From assembly GCA_035530375.1 (NCBI GenBank), contig DATKUY010000049.1, forward strand, positions 14,000-77,999: 64,000 nucleotides of DNA, given 5' to 3'. The notes under the pieces were generated by a model that was given only the letters and a program-made list of their open reading frames with translations, ran no database searches and was not told where the DNA came from. Every line of letters starts with the position of its first letter. Position 1 is the stretch's first letter. Source of the DNA: Sulfuricella sp035530375. Lineage in GTDB: Bacteria; Pseudomonadota; Gammaproteobacteria; Burkholderiales; Sulfuricellaceae. The position numbers and the translations under genes were made by a program. Positions 1 to 7,684 of the stretch are shown piece by piece.

Positions 1-696
1 TTCGAAGGCTTCCGCTTCACGATCTCCCCGCGCCAGCCGGGACGCTCGCCGGAACTGGACGACCCCGCCACGCTGGAATGGATGGGACGTTTCATCGGCC
101 GCATCCATGCGGTCGGCGCCATCGAACCCTTTGTTCACCGCCCCGCCCTGACCATCGAAAATTTCGGCGTGACGCCGTCCCGCCATGTCCTTGCCAACGG
201 CTTCATCCCGCCCGATCTGGAAGCCGCTTACAGCTCCGTCGTCGAAGACGTTTTGAAGCGGGTGCGAACCGCTTTTGCGCAGGCCGAGCCCATCACCCTG
301 ATCCGGCTCCATGGCGACTGCCATCCCGGCAATGTGCTGTGGTCGGACACCGGCCCGCACTTCGTCGATTTCGACGATTGCCGCATGGGGCCGGCCATGC
401 AGGACATCTGGATGCTGCTGTCGGGGGACCGTGCCGCGATGACCCAGCAACTTTCCAGCTTCATCGACGGCTACATGGAATTCCACGATTTCAACCCGCG
501 CGAATTGCTGCTGGTGGAGGCATTGCGCACCCTGCGCATGATCCATTACAGCGGCTGGCTGGCCCTGCGCTGGAACGACCCGGCCTTCCCCGCCAGCTTT
601 CCCTGGTTCAACACCCAGCACTACTGGCAGAACCATATCCTCGCACTCCGGGAACAGGCCGCGCTGATGGACGAACCCCCGCTGAATTTGGGCTAG
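1..696 (+). CDS. srkA: SrkA/RdoA-type serine/threonine protein kinase, 3' part
   Basis: The reading frame is open from base 1, so the N-terminus lies upstream of the window; about 231 C-terminal residues are visible of roughly 330 usual for the family. The phosphotransferase core shows RLHGDCHPGNVLW (catalytic loop, HGDxHxxN) followed by FVDFDDCRMGPAMQDIW (metal-binding DFDD), the arrangement of the APH/choline-kinase-like SrkA (YihE, RdoA) family. Known members are cytoplasmic stress-response kinases acting in envelope or oxidative stress; the substrate is not known from sequence. Followed by an AT-rich 280-bp spacer, so it is probably the last gene of its transcript. Family identity is fairly secure, the exact orthology to E. 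coli srkA less so. Confidence 0.85.
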   Translation, partial: FEGFRFTISPRQPGRSPELDDPATLEWMGRFIGRIHAVGAIEPFVHRPALTIENFGVTPSRHVLANGFIPPDLEAAYSSVVEDVLKRVRTAFAQAEPITLIRLHGDCHPGNVLWSDTGPHFVDFDDCRMGPAMQDIWMLLSGDRAAMTQQLSSFIDGYMEFHDFNPRELLLVEALRTLRMIHYSGWLALRWNDPAFPASFPWFNTQHYWQNHILALREQAALMDEPPLNLG

Positions 697-864
697 AAGC
701 CTGTCGGACTTGAAAAATCGGGAAAGCTCCCGGAGAAAAAACACCCGTGGATATGGATATATACCCGCTCCATTATCGGGTCGGATTCTCAAAACATCGC
801 CCGGCGCGCCCAGAAACGCGTAAGGAAATCGAAAGCCAGCCAACCTAACTACCATACAAATAGC

Positions 865-893
865 TTGAAACCAAAGAAGAAGCGGATTAACAT
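865..893 (+). promoter_or_regulatory. Candidate sigma-70 promoter of the pilin-like gene
   Basis: TTGAAA at 865-870 and TAACAT at 888-893 are separated by 17 bases inside the AT-rich stretch before the pilin-like gene. The -10 hexamer matches consensus at four of six positions. No sigma-54 -24/-12 pair was found in this spacer, although pilin genes often use one. The rest of 697-976 holds nothing else I can name. Confidence 0.35.
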
Positions 894-976
894 TATTTAA
901 TAAAATTGAAATTTTTCAGCTTAATCCCGATATCCGCAGCAATGTTGTTTTTATAATCAAATTTTAAGGGCGCAAA

Positions 977-1624
977 GTGAAAAAATCCCAATCCGGTTTT
1001 ACCTTAGTCGAAATCGCCATCGTGATGGTGATCATCGGCCTGCTGCTGGGTGGCGTGCTGAAAGGCCAGGAACTTATCACCAACAGTAAAATCAAGAATG
1101 CGGTGAATGACCTGAATGGGATTTCCGCCGCATTCAATGCTTATACTGACCGCTACCGACACATGGCGGGTGACGATGGTCCACTTGCCACATTGACGGC
1201 TAGAGGTGGCCCATGGCTTACCGTTACTCAATTTGGCAACAACGACGGCATTCTTACCATCACAGCTGCGCAAACATTTACCGGTGCAGGTGAAAATGAC
1301 AACTTTTGGCAGCATCTGAAAGCAGCAGGCCTTATCACCGGCAATCCGGCCGACGCCGGTATTGCAGCCCTCCCACGCAACGCCTTCGGCGGACTGACCG
1401 GCGTCACCGCTGTCGGGGTCACCGGCATGACAGGCAACGTGGTATGTATGAGTCAAATTCCGGGCAAGGCTGCTGCCGCCATTGACAATCAGCTGGATGA
1501 TGGCCTGCCAACTACTGGCGCAATTAGGGCGACCACGGGAGCGGTAGGAGCGAATACCCCTCCGGGTGCCGCCGCTCCCTCTTACGTTGAAACTGCCGTC
1601 TACACGCTTTGCCGCAATCTCTGA
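977..1624 (+). CDS. Type IV pilin-like protein (prepilin N-terminal methylation domain)
   Basis: The N-terminus has the class III prepilin signal: a short basic leader MKKSQSG, the peptidase site between Gly7 and Phe8, Glu at mature position 5 and a hydrophobic helix to about residue 28. These features mark substrates of PilD that are exported and assembled in a pilus or pseudopilus. The remaining 180 residues are Gly/Ala/Thr-rich with two C-terminal cysteines (near residues 157 and 212) that could form the usual D-loop disulfide. The start codon is GTG at 977, preceded by AAGGG at 966-970. It stands alone, with no pilus assembly genes nearby; the MSHA-type genes at the other end of the window are 59 kb away. 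Role as major or minor pilin cannot be told. Confidence 0.82.
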   Translation: MKKSQSGFTLVEIAIVMVIIGLLLGGVLKGQELITNSKIKNAVNDLNGISAAFNAYTDRYRHMAGDDGPLATLTARGGPWLTVTQFGNNDGILTITAAQTFTGAGENDNFWQHLKAAGLITGNPADAGIAALPRNAFGGLTGVTAVGVTGMTGNVVCMSQIPGKAAAAIDNQLDDGLPTTGAIRATTGAVGANTPPGAAAPSYVETAVYTLCRNL

Positions 1625-1662
1625 TTTTGCAAACGGCTTAAATCCACGAGACAGCCGGGTAG

Positions 1663-1684
1663 GGTGGGCAACTCGTTGCCCACC
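1663..1684. repeat. Short inverted repeat in 3' spacer of pilin-like gene
   Basis: GGTGGGCAA and TTGCCCACC form a perfect 9-bp stem around CTCG. Sequences of this kind (GGTGGGCAAC..GTTGCCCACC) are recurrent intergenic palindromes in proteobacterial genomes. No T-run follows directly, so it is listed as a repeat rather than a terminator. Confidence 0.5.
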
Positions 1685-1714
1685 ACGCGCGGAGCACAAC
1701 AAACGACTGAACTA

Positions 1715-1739
1715 ACGGGCATCCTTGGATGCCCGTTTT
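1715..1739 (+). terminator. Rho-independent terminator after the pilin-like gene
   Basis: ACGGGCATCC and GGATGCCCGT pair perfectly over 10 bp around a TT turn and are followed by TTTTG. It lies 90 bases after the pilin-like stop codon and before the convergent antiporter gene. Because the stem is symmetrical but the T-run is only on the plus strand, it should act on plus-strand transcripts. Confidence 0.7.
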
Positions 1740-1790
1740 GCTTTGTGCGCTCATAGCAAAACCGCGCCTCATCGCAGGATGTGTAACGAG

Positions 1791-1852
1791 CGTAGCCCGG
1801 ATGGAACGAAGTGAAATCCAGGAAAATACCTTCCTTTTGCAGCCGGGCTACA
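1791..1852. repeat. Dispersed palindromic repeat (GTAGCCCGG type)
   Basis: GTAGCCCGG at 1792-1800 is mirrored by CCGGGCTAC at 1843-1851, with GGATGGAACGAAGTGAAATC in between. This is a well-known type of dispersed intergenic palindrome in beta- and gammaproteobacteria. Together with the hairpin at 1663 and the terminator at 1715 it fills most of the 350-bp spacer 1625-1976; no gene was seen there. Confidence 0.55.
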
Positions 1853-1976
1853 CTTGTCACCCTTGAAGTAATTTCGTCTCCGCCGCTGCCAGGTTTTAGC
1901 TCCGGCATAACATTGGCGACGCAAATGTTCACCCTCAAAGGGTACAAGAGCCTTCGCTGAAACCTTGCCGCCTCTG

Positions 1977-3947
1977 TTATCCCTGTAGTAACTTGATTTC
2001 CGCGGCAGCAAGGTTTTCCGGCGCCCCCATCAGAACCACCACGTCATCAGCCTGCAGCACGGTTTCCGGCTGCGGCTCGAGGGCGCGGATGTTATGCCGC
2101 CGCACCGCAGTCACCCGCACCAGCAGGCTGTCCAGATCGAGTTCGGCGAGAGTCTTGCCGACCGCCGCGGAGCCCTCGTGTAGAGCGACGGTGTGCAGGC
2201 GCGGCTGCACTTTTTCGCTCAATTCGTAGTCCTGGTCGGTGGCGCCGTGGAAGAAGCCGCGCAGCAGGCTGTAGCGCGCTTCCCTGATCTGCCGCACGCG
2301 CTTGACCACCCGGCCGAACGGCACGCCGAGCAGCATCAGGGTATGTGAGGCAAGCATCAGGCTGCCTTCCAGCACTTCCGGCACGACTTCAGTCGCGCCT
2401 GCGTCGCGCAGTTTTTCCAGATCGGTATCGTCCAGCGTGCGCACGATCACCGGCAGATCGGGACGCATTTCGTGGGCATGGTGCAGCACGCGCAGCGACG
2501 ACTTCACGTCGGCGTAGGTCACCACCAGCGCCTTGGCGCGGTTCAGCCCGGCCGCCATCAGCACTTCGCGCCGCCCGGCGTCGCCGTAAACCACGCTTTC
2601 GCCCGCCACCGCCGCCGCCCTGACGCGCTCCGGGTCATGGTCGAGCGCGATGAAAACGATGCTTTCCTGTTCCAGAAGCCGCGCCAGATTCTGGCCGCTG
2701 CGGCCATAACCGCAAACGATGACATGCTCGCTGCTGGTCGCGCTTTTCACCGCGATTTCGTGCACCTCCCTGGCGCGGTTCACCCATTCGTCGCTGCACA
2801 GCTTCCGCACGATGGCCTCGCTGTACTGGATGATGAACGGTGCGGCGAGCATCGAAAACAGCATCGCCGAAAGGCATATCTGCATGACGCGGGCGTCCAC
2901 CAGATGGTTGCCCCAGGCCAGGGACAGCAATACGAAACCGAATTCCCCCCCTTGAGCCAGCGCCAGGCCGGTGCGAATCGACACTGAAAGTTCGCTGCCC
3001 GAAATGCGGCTCAGAATGGCGATCAACACAGCCTTTACGGCCACCAGCAAGAACATCAGCCCGATCACCCAGGCCAGGTTGTCCGCCACGGCGCGCAGGT
3101 CGAGCATCATGCCGATGGTGACGAAAAACAGGCCGAGCAGCACGTCGCGGAACGGATTGATGTCGGCCTCGACCTGGTAGCGGTATTCGGTTTCCGAGAT
3201 CAGGATGCCCGCAAGGAAAGCGCCCAGAGCCAGCGACAGGCCGGCCAGATCGGTCAGGTAGGCGAGGCCAAGGGTCACCAGCAGCACATTGAGCATGAAC
3301 AGCTCGGAAGTCTTGCGGCCGGCGACAAGATGCAGCCACGGCCGCAGCAGGCGCTGACCAAAAACCAGCAGCACCGACAGCAGCAGTGCCGCCTTGATGA
3401 ATGCGCCCGCCAGCGTCCAGCCGAGGTGGCTGCCGCCCGAAGCCAGGGCGGGAATCAGCACCAGCAGGGGCACCACCGCCAGATCCTGAAACAGCAGCAC
3501 GCCGACGATTTCGCGGCCATGGCGGGTATGCAGTTCGACCCTTTCGGCCAGCAGCTTGCTGACGATGGCGGTGGAGGACATCGCCAAAACGCCGCCCAGC
3601 GCCACGCCCACCTGCCAGCCCAGACCCAGCGCCATGCTCGCCGCCAGCACCAGCGCCATGGTCAGCAGCACCTGTGCGCCGCCCAGCCCGAATACGATGC
3701 CCTGCATGGCTTTCAATTGCGGCAGGCTGAATTCCAGGCCGATGCTGAACATCAGGAATACCACGCCGAATTCCGCCAGGTAGGTGGTTTCGCCGCTCGC
3801 CGGCACCCATCCCAAGGCATGCGGACCCAATACGATGCCTGCCAGCAGATAAGCCAGCAGCGGCGGCAGGCGCAGCGAACGGAACAGCGTCACCACCAGT
3901 ACGGCAGCAGCGAGGAGGATCAGAACCAGTTGCAGAGTGTTGTGCAT
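1977..3947 (-). CDS. KefB/YbaL-like monovalent cation:proton antiporter (CPA2 family)
   Basis: The 656-residue protein has an N-terminal sodium/proton-exchanger domain of about 12 hydrophobic segments (residues 1-380). A cytoplasmic TrkA-N/RCK domain follows, starting near residue 405 with the Rossmann motif VIVCGYGRSGQN, and a TrkA-C domain covers roughly 575-656. This order is that of KefB/KefC/YbaL potassium-efflux or cation/proton antiporters, in which the RCK domain gates the channel with nucleotides or glutathione adducts. It acts in the inner membrane in pH and potassium balance. The gene is divergent from kdsD with only 44 bp between start codons, so the two promoters must overlap. 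Ligand specificity cannot be read from sequence. Confidence 0.88.
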   Translation of the reverse strand: MHNTLQLVLILLAAAVLVVTLFRSLRLPPLLAYLLAGIVLGPHALGWVPASGETTYLAEFGVVFLMFSIGLEFSLPQLKAMQGIVFGLGGAQVLLTMALVLAASMALGLGWQVGVALGGVLAMSSTAIVSKLLAERVELHTRHGREIVGVLLFQDLAVVPLLVLIPALASGGSHLGWTLAGAFIKAALLLSVLLVFGQRLLRPWLHLVAGRKTSELFMLNVLLVTLGLAYLTDLAGLSLALGAFLAGILISETEYRYQVEADINPFRDVLLGLFFVTIGMMLDLRAVADNLAWVIGLMFLLVAVKAVLIAILSRISGSELSVSIRTGLALAQGGEFGFVLLSLAWGNHLVDARVMQICLSAMLFSMLAAPFIIQYSEAIVRKLCSDEWVNRAREVHEIAVKSATSSEHVIVCGYGRSGQNLARLLEQESIVFIALDHDPERVRAAAVAGESVVYGDAGRREVLMAAGLNRAKALVVTYADVKSSLRVLHHAHEMRPDLPVIVRTLDDTDLEKLRDAGATEVVPEVLEGSLMLASHTLMLLGVPFGRVVKRVRQIREARYSLLRGFFHGATDQDYELSEKVQPRLHTVALHEGSAAVGKTLAELDLDSLLVRVTAVRRHNIRALEPQPETVLQADDVVVLMGAPENLAAAEIKLLQG

Positions 3948-3991
3948 ACAGCGATAGGCAATAAGGTATGGGGTTTAGTATACTTGCGCGG

Positions 3992-4981
3992 ATGAATGAC
4001 ACCAAATCGACATCCGACCGCAAAACGCTCGATCTGGCGCGCCAGGTGCTCGCCATCGAAGCCAGGGCAATCGAGGCGATGATCGACCGGCTGGACGACA
4101 AATTTACCGGCGCCCTGCAACTGATTCTAAACTGCACGGGAAGGGTCGTGGTAAGCGGCATGGGCAAATCCGGCCACATCGCCCGCAAGATCGCCTCGAC
4201 CATGGCCAGCACCGGCACCCCGGCCTTCTTCGTCCATCCCGGCGAGGCCAGCCACGGCGACCTCGGCATGATCGCCCCGGGCGACGTGCTGATCGCCCTG
4301 TCCAATTCCGGCGAAAGCCCGGAACTCCTGACCATCGTGCCGATCGTCAAGCGCAAGGGCGCAAAACTCATCGCCATGACCGGCAACCCTCGTTCCACCC
4401 TGGCGCGCGAGTCGGATATCCATCTCGACGCCAGCGTCGCCCAGGAAGCCTGCCCGCTCGGGCTGGCGCCGACCGCCAGCACCACGGCGGCGCTGGCGCT
4501 GGGCGACGCGCTGGCGATTGCGCTGCTCGACGCGCACGGTTTCGGCGCGGAGGACTTTGCCCTCTCCCATCCCGGCGGGGCGCTGGGCCGGCGTCTGCTG
4601 GTGCATGTCGGCGACCTGATGCATAGCGGCGACGCCCTGCCCAGCGTGCCGGAAACGGCGCTGCTCACCGAAGCGCTGCTGGAAATGTCGCGCAAGGGGC
4701 TGGGCATGACCGCGGTAGTCGATGACGCGGATCTCCTGATCGGCCTGTTCACCGACGGCGACCTGCGCCGGGTTCTCGACAAGACCCTCGACATCCGCGC
4801 CGCCAGGGTGGCCGAAGTGATGACCCGCAGCCCGCGCACCATCAACCCGGACAAGCTGGCGGCGGAGGCCGTGCAGATGATGGAGCAGCACAAGATCAAC
4901 GGGCTGCTGGTGGTGGACGCAGATGGCCGTCTGGTGGGCGCGCTGAATATGCATGACCTGCTGCGGGCAGGCGTGGTTTGA
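3992..4981 (+). CDS. kdsD: Arabinose-5-phosphate isomerase KdsD
   Basis: Converts D-ribulose 5-phosphate to D-arabinose 5-phosphate, the first step of Kdo synthesis for LPS. An N-terminal sugar-isomerase (SIS) domain (about residues 35-175) carries GMGKSGHIARKIASTMASTG and LSNSGESPE; two CBS repeats fill residues 205-329, ending near LNMHDLLRAGV. The length of 329 residues is usual for the KpsF/GutQ family. I chose ATG 3992 rather than the in-frame ATG 3968 because homologues start here; a TATACT at 3979-3984 lies so close that the transcript may be almost leaderless. It opens the LPS gene cluster and is separated from kdsC by a paired repeat. Confidence 0.92.
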   Translation: MNDTKSTSDRKTLDLARQVLAIEARAIEAMIDRLDDKFTGALQLILNCTGRVVVSGMGKSGHIARKIASTMASTGTPAFFVHPGEASHGDLGMIAPGDVLIALSNSGESPELLTIVPIVKRKGAKLIAMTGNPRSTLARESDIHLDASVAQEACPLGLAPTASTTAALALGDALAIALLDAHGFGAEDFALSHPGGALGRRLLVHVGDLMHSGDALPSVPETALLTEALLEMSRKGLGMTAVVDDADLLIGLFTDGDLRRVLDKTLDIRAARVAEVMTRSPRTINPDKLAAEAVQMMEQHKINGLLVVDADGRLVGALNMHDLLRAGVV

Positions 4982-4994
4982 GCTTAAGTCTTAT

Positions 4995-5113
4995 CCACGG
5001 ATTAACACGGATAACGGCTTCATTGTTACCCGGCAATGGAATGTCCTCTGGCTTTGCGGGTACCGCCGGATTAATGATTGCCTGTTGTCCTTTTAATCCG
5101 TGTTAATCCGTGG
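4995..5113. repeat. Family A paired inverted repeat, copy 1
   Basis: CCACGGATTAACACGGAT opens the element and its reverse complement ATCCGTGTTAATCCGTGG closes it, with about 80 unrelated bases between. The same arms occur at six more places in this window (12131, 15718, 16713, 28795, 39522 variant, 56330), always between genes. It sits between kdsD and kdsC. Confidence 0.85.
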
Positions 5114-5136
5114 CTGATTCTGGATTCTAATAAATT

Positions 5137-5658
5137 ATGGACGCTTTCGAACGCGCAAAGAAAATCAAACTGGCCATCTTCGACGTGGATGGCGTGATGA
5201 CCGACGGCAGTCTTTACCTGGCCGACGGCGGCCAGGAATATAAAGCCTTCAATTCCCTTGACGGCCACGGCATGAAGATGCTGCAACGCTCGGGGGTGGA
5301 ACTTGCGATCATCACCGGCCGGACCTCGCAAGTGGTTGCGTTGCGCGCCGCCAATCTGGGCGTGACCCATCTTTACCAGGGTGCGGAAGACAAGCTTGCC
5401 GCCTTTCTCGAACTGCTGGAGAAAGCCGGCTGCGGCCCGGCCGAATGCGCCTACATGGGCGATGACGTCATCGACCTGCCGGCGATGCGCCGTTGCGGTC
5501 TGGCGGCGTGCGTTCCCGCCGCCCCGGCCCTGGTCAAGCAGCATGCCCACTATGTGACCGACCTGCCGGGCGGGGGCGGTGCCGTGCGCGAACTGTGCGA
5601 GCTGATCATGCAGGCACAGGGAACTTTCGAGGCGCAACTGGCGCCTTATTTGAAATAA
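5137..5658 (+). CDS. kdsC: 3-deoxy-D-manno-octulosonate 8-phosphate phosphatase KdsC
   Basis: HAD-superfamily phosphatase that dephosphorylates Kdo 8-phosphate to Kdo. The catalytic motif is IFDVDGVMTDG near residues 14-24 (nucleophile Asp and acid/base Asp two residues on), the motif II Thr is in AIITGR, and the late acidic motif is YMGDDVIDLPAM. The length of 173 residues and absence of a cap domain fit the small C0-type tetrameric enzymes. It lies between kdsD and lptC, as in many proteobacteria, and its stop is only 29 bp before the lptC start. Confidence 0.94.
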   Translation: MDAFERAKKIKLAIFDVDGVMTDGSLYLADGGQEYKAFNSLDGHGMKMLQRSGVELAIITGRTSQVVALRAANLGVTHLYQGAEDKLAAFLELLEKAGCGPAECAYMGDDVIDLPAMRRCGLAACVPAAPALVKQHAHYVTDLPGGGGAVRELCELIMQAQGTFEAQLAPYLK

Positions 5659-5687
5659 GCTTTCTGGCTTCCCCTGTGACAGGTCTG

Positions 5688-6260
5688 ATGCGCGACCGCT
5701 TCAACGTCTGGTTCCTGGCTGGCATGGTGCTGCTGGCGATGCTGTCGTTCTGGCTCAACCAGAAAGTGCAGCCGCCGCAGCCGAAAAACGACGGCAGCAG
5801 CCGGCACGACCCCGACTACACCGTGGAAAAATTTTCCGCCACCCGCATGGACCAGAACGGAGTGCCGTTGCACACCCTGGTTGCCGCCAAAATGACGCAT
5901 TACCCGGACGATGACTCCACCCACCTCGATCAGCCGCATTTCACCCGCTTCTCGCCGGGGAAACCGCCGATGCATATTCAATCGGACAAGGGCCTGATAT
6001 CGAAAGATGGCGAGCACGCCTATTTCATCGGCAACGTTCTGGTCACGCGCGAAGCCTATCAGGACAAAAGCGCCATGACGCTCACCACCAGCTACCTGCA
6101 CGTTATCCCGGACAAGGATCTGGCGCTGACCGACAAGTTTGTTACCATTCGGGATGCGCGTATCAATGTCACTGGCGTTGGTTTAGAATTGGACAACAAA
6201 ACCCAAGCGATAAAACTGTTTTCGCGCGTCAAGGGCCGTTATGAAAAACCCAAACATTAA
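5688..6260 (+). CDS. lptC: LPS export protein LptC
   Basis: Bitopic inner-membrane protein of the Lpt bridge that passes LPS from LptBFG to LptA. The N-terminus MRDRFNVWFLAGMVLLAML is a positively charged start followed by one membrane helix (to about residue 22). The rest is the periplasmic beta-jellyroll with TVEKFSATRMDQNG and repeated short strands. I chose ATG 5688, giving 190 residues, the normal size for LptC; a longer upstream extension in this frame overlaps kdsC. Its 3' end overlaps the lptA start by 20 bp, indicating translational coupling. Confidence 0.92.
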   Translation: MRDRFNVWFLAGMVLLAMLSFWLNQKVQPPQPKNDGSSRHDPDYTVEKFSATRMDQNGVPLHTLVAAKMTHYPDDDSTHLDQPHFTRFSPGKPPMHIQSDKGLISKDGEHAYFIGNVLVTREAYQDKSAMTLTTSYLHVIPDKDLALTDKFVTIRDARINVTGVGLELDNKTQAIKLFSRVKGRYEKPKH

Positions 6261-6846
6261 ACTTTTATCCTTCCTCTGCCTGTGGGCCACCCTGTCTCTC
6301 ATGGCGGCGCCTTGGGCGCATGCGGAGAAGGCAGACCGTGACAAGCCCATCAACCTGGAGGCGGACACCGCCAACGTGGACGATGCCAAGAAGGTGAGCA
6401 TTTACGAAGGCAACGTCGTCCTGACTCAGGGCACGCTGGTGATCCGCGCTGACAAGCTGGTCGTTACCGAAGATGCCGAAGGCTTCCAGTACGGAACCGC
6501 CTATGGCAAGCCTGCCAGTTTCAGGCAAAAACGCGAAGGCTACGACGAATACATCGAAGGCTATGGTCTGCGCATCGAATACGACCAAAAGAAAGACCTG
6601 GTGCAACTTTTCACTCAGGCGCGCATGAAGCGAAACAAGGACGAAGCGCGCGGCAATTTCATTTCCTATGACGGCAAGACCGAGTTCTTCAAGGTGATCG
6701 GCGGCAAGGAAGCGGCCACCGCCGGCAACCCGCGCGGCCGGGTGCACACGGTACTCCAGCCGAAGAAGAAAAATACCGCCGCGCCGGCCGCCAAGCCCCT
6801 CTTGTTGAAACCCGCTGAAGACATCGCCAATCCCGGGGAAGAATGA
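6241..6846 (+). CDS. lptA: LPS transport periplasmic protein LptA
   Basis: Periplasmic OstA-family protein that polymerises into the bridge carrying LPS to the outer membrane. A signal peptide is visible (MKNPNIKLLSFLCLW ... AHA, cleavage near residue 28), then the OstA/LptA core beginning DKPINLEADTANVDDAKK with the YEGNVVLTQGTL strand pattern. The length of 201 residues is typical; the tail is Lys/Ala/Pro-rich. It overlaps lptC by 20 bp and precedes lptB by 76 bp. Confidence 0.93.
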   Translation: MKNPNIKLLSFLCLWATLSLMAAPWAHAEKADRDKPINLEADTANVDDAKKVSIYEGNVVLTQGTLVIRADKLVVTEDAEGFQYGTAYGKPASFRQKREGYDEYIEGYGLRIEYDQKKDLVQLFTQARMKRNKDEARGNFISYDGKTEFFKVIGGKEAATAGNPRGRVHTVLQPKKKNTAAPAAKPLLLKPAEDIANPGEE

Positions 6847-6858
6847 ATCAAGCAAATA

Positions 6859-6908
6859 TTGGGTCGAGTTACGCGGCTGCGCCGCTCTTGATCTTTGGGT
6901 GAACCCAA
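6859..6908. repeat. Imperfect palindrome between lptA and lptB
   Basis: TTGGGT at 6859 is mirrored by ACCCAA at 6903-6908, and GCGGC-TGC-GCCGC forms a 5-bp stem inside at 6873-6885. This resembles common dispersed palindromes of the TTGGGTTACGC type. There is no T-run, so lptB is probably still transcribed from upstream. Confidence 0.35.
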
Positions 6909-6922
6909 CCCACATTAAACTT

Positions 6923-7645
6923 ATGAGCCAACTCAACGTCAACGGACTGAAAAAACGCTATAAATCGCGCCAGGTAGTGAAAGACGTTTCGCTGGAAATT
7001 TCCAGTGGCGAAGTGGTCGGCCTGCTCGGACCGAACGGCGCGGGCAAGACCACCAGCTTTTACATGATGGTGGGGTTGGTATCTCTGGATAGCGGCAGCA
7101 TCCGCCTGGACGGCAAGGAGCTGAGCCATTTGCCGATCCACCGCCGCTCCCGGATGGGCTTGAGCTACCTGCCCCAGGAAGCCTCGATTTTCCGCAAGCT
7201 GACGGTGTCCGAAAACATCCGCGCCATCCTGGAACTTCAGGCGCTTAAACCAGACCAAATTGAACAGCGTCTGGATGATCTGCTGCATGACCTGCACATC
7301 AGCCACCTGCGCCACAACCCGGCGCTTTCCTTGTCTGGCGGCGAGCGCCGCCGGGTTGAAATCGCCCGCACGCTGGCGACCCAGCCGCGTTTCATTTTGC
7401 TCGACGAGCCGTTTGCCGGGGTAGATCCAATTGCCGTGCTGGATATCCAGAAAATCATCCGCTTCCTTACGTCGCAGGACATCGGCGTGCTGATTACCGA
7501 CCACAATGTTCGGGAAACGCTGGGGATTTGCGACCGCGCTTACATTATCAATGACGGCGAGGTACTGGCCAGCGGAAAACCGGATGAAATCGTTTATAAT
7601 GAAAACGTAAGAAAAGTCTACTTGGGAGAGCATTTCCGGATGTAG
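6923..7645 (+). CDS. lptB: LPS export ABC transporter ATP-binding protein LptB
   Basis: ATPase of the LptBFG transporter that extracts LPS from the inner membrane. Walker A is GPNGAGKTTS (about residues 36-45), the Q-loop is LPQEAS, the signature LSGGERRRVEIAR, Walker B FILLDEPFAGVDP and the switch His is in ITDHNVRE. ATG 6923 gives 240 residues, the same as E. coli LptB; an in-frame ATG 24 bases upstream adds eight residues that homologues lack. It is followed at 39 bp by rpoN, a classic linkage in beta- and gammaproteobacteria. Confidence 0.95.
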   Translation: MSQLNVNGLKKRYKSRQVVKDVSLEISSGEVVGLLGPNGAGKTTSFYMMVGLVSLDSGSIRLDGKELSHLPIHRRSRMGLSYLPQEASIFRKLTVSENIRAILELQALKPDQIEQRLDDLLHDLHISHLRHNPALSLSGGERRRVEIARTLATQPRFILLDEPFAGVDPIAVLDIQKIIRFLTSQDIGVLITDHNVRETLGICDRAYIINDGEVLASGKPDEIVYNENVRKVYLGEHFRM

Positions 7646-7684
7646 GGCAAGTCAGCCCCCTCTCCCCCTGAAGTTCACCACAAA

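Noticed and set aside
2635..4899. Long open frame on the minus strand through the antiporter and kdsD
   Set aside because: It is the out-of-frame shadow of two well-defined genes in GC-rich DNA; the protein is low-complexity Ser/Arg/Ala-rich and has no start signals.
4995..5113. CRISPR array or terminator explanation for the family A repeats
   Set aside because: Units are in inverted, not direct, order with variable centres, and most copies lack a T-run; they are neither arrays nor ordinary terminators.
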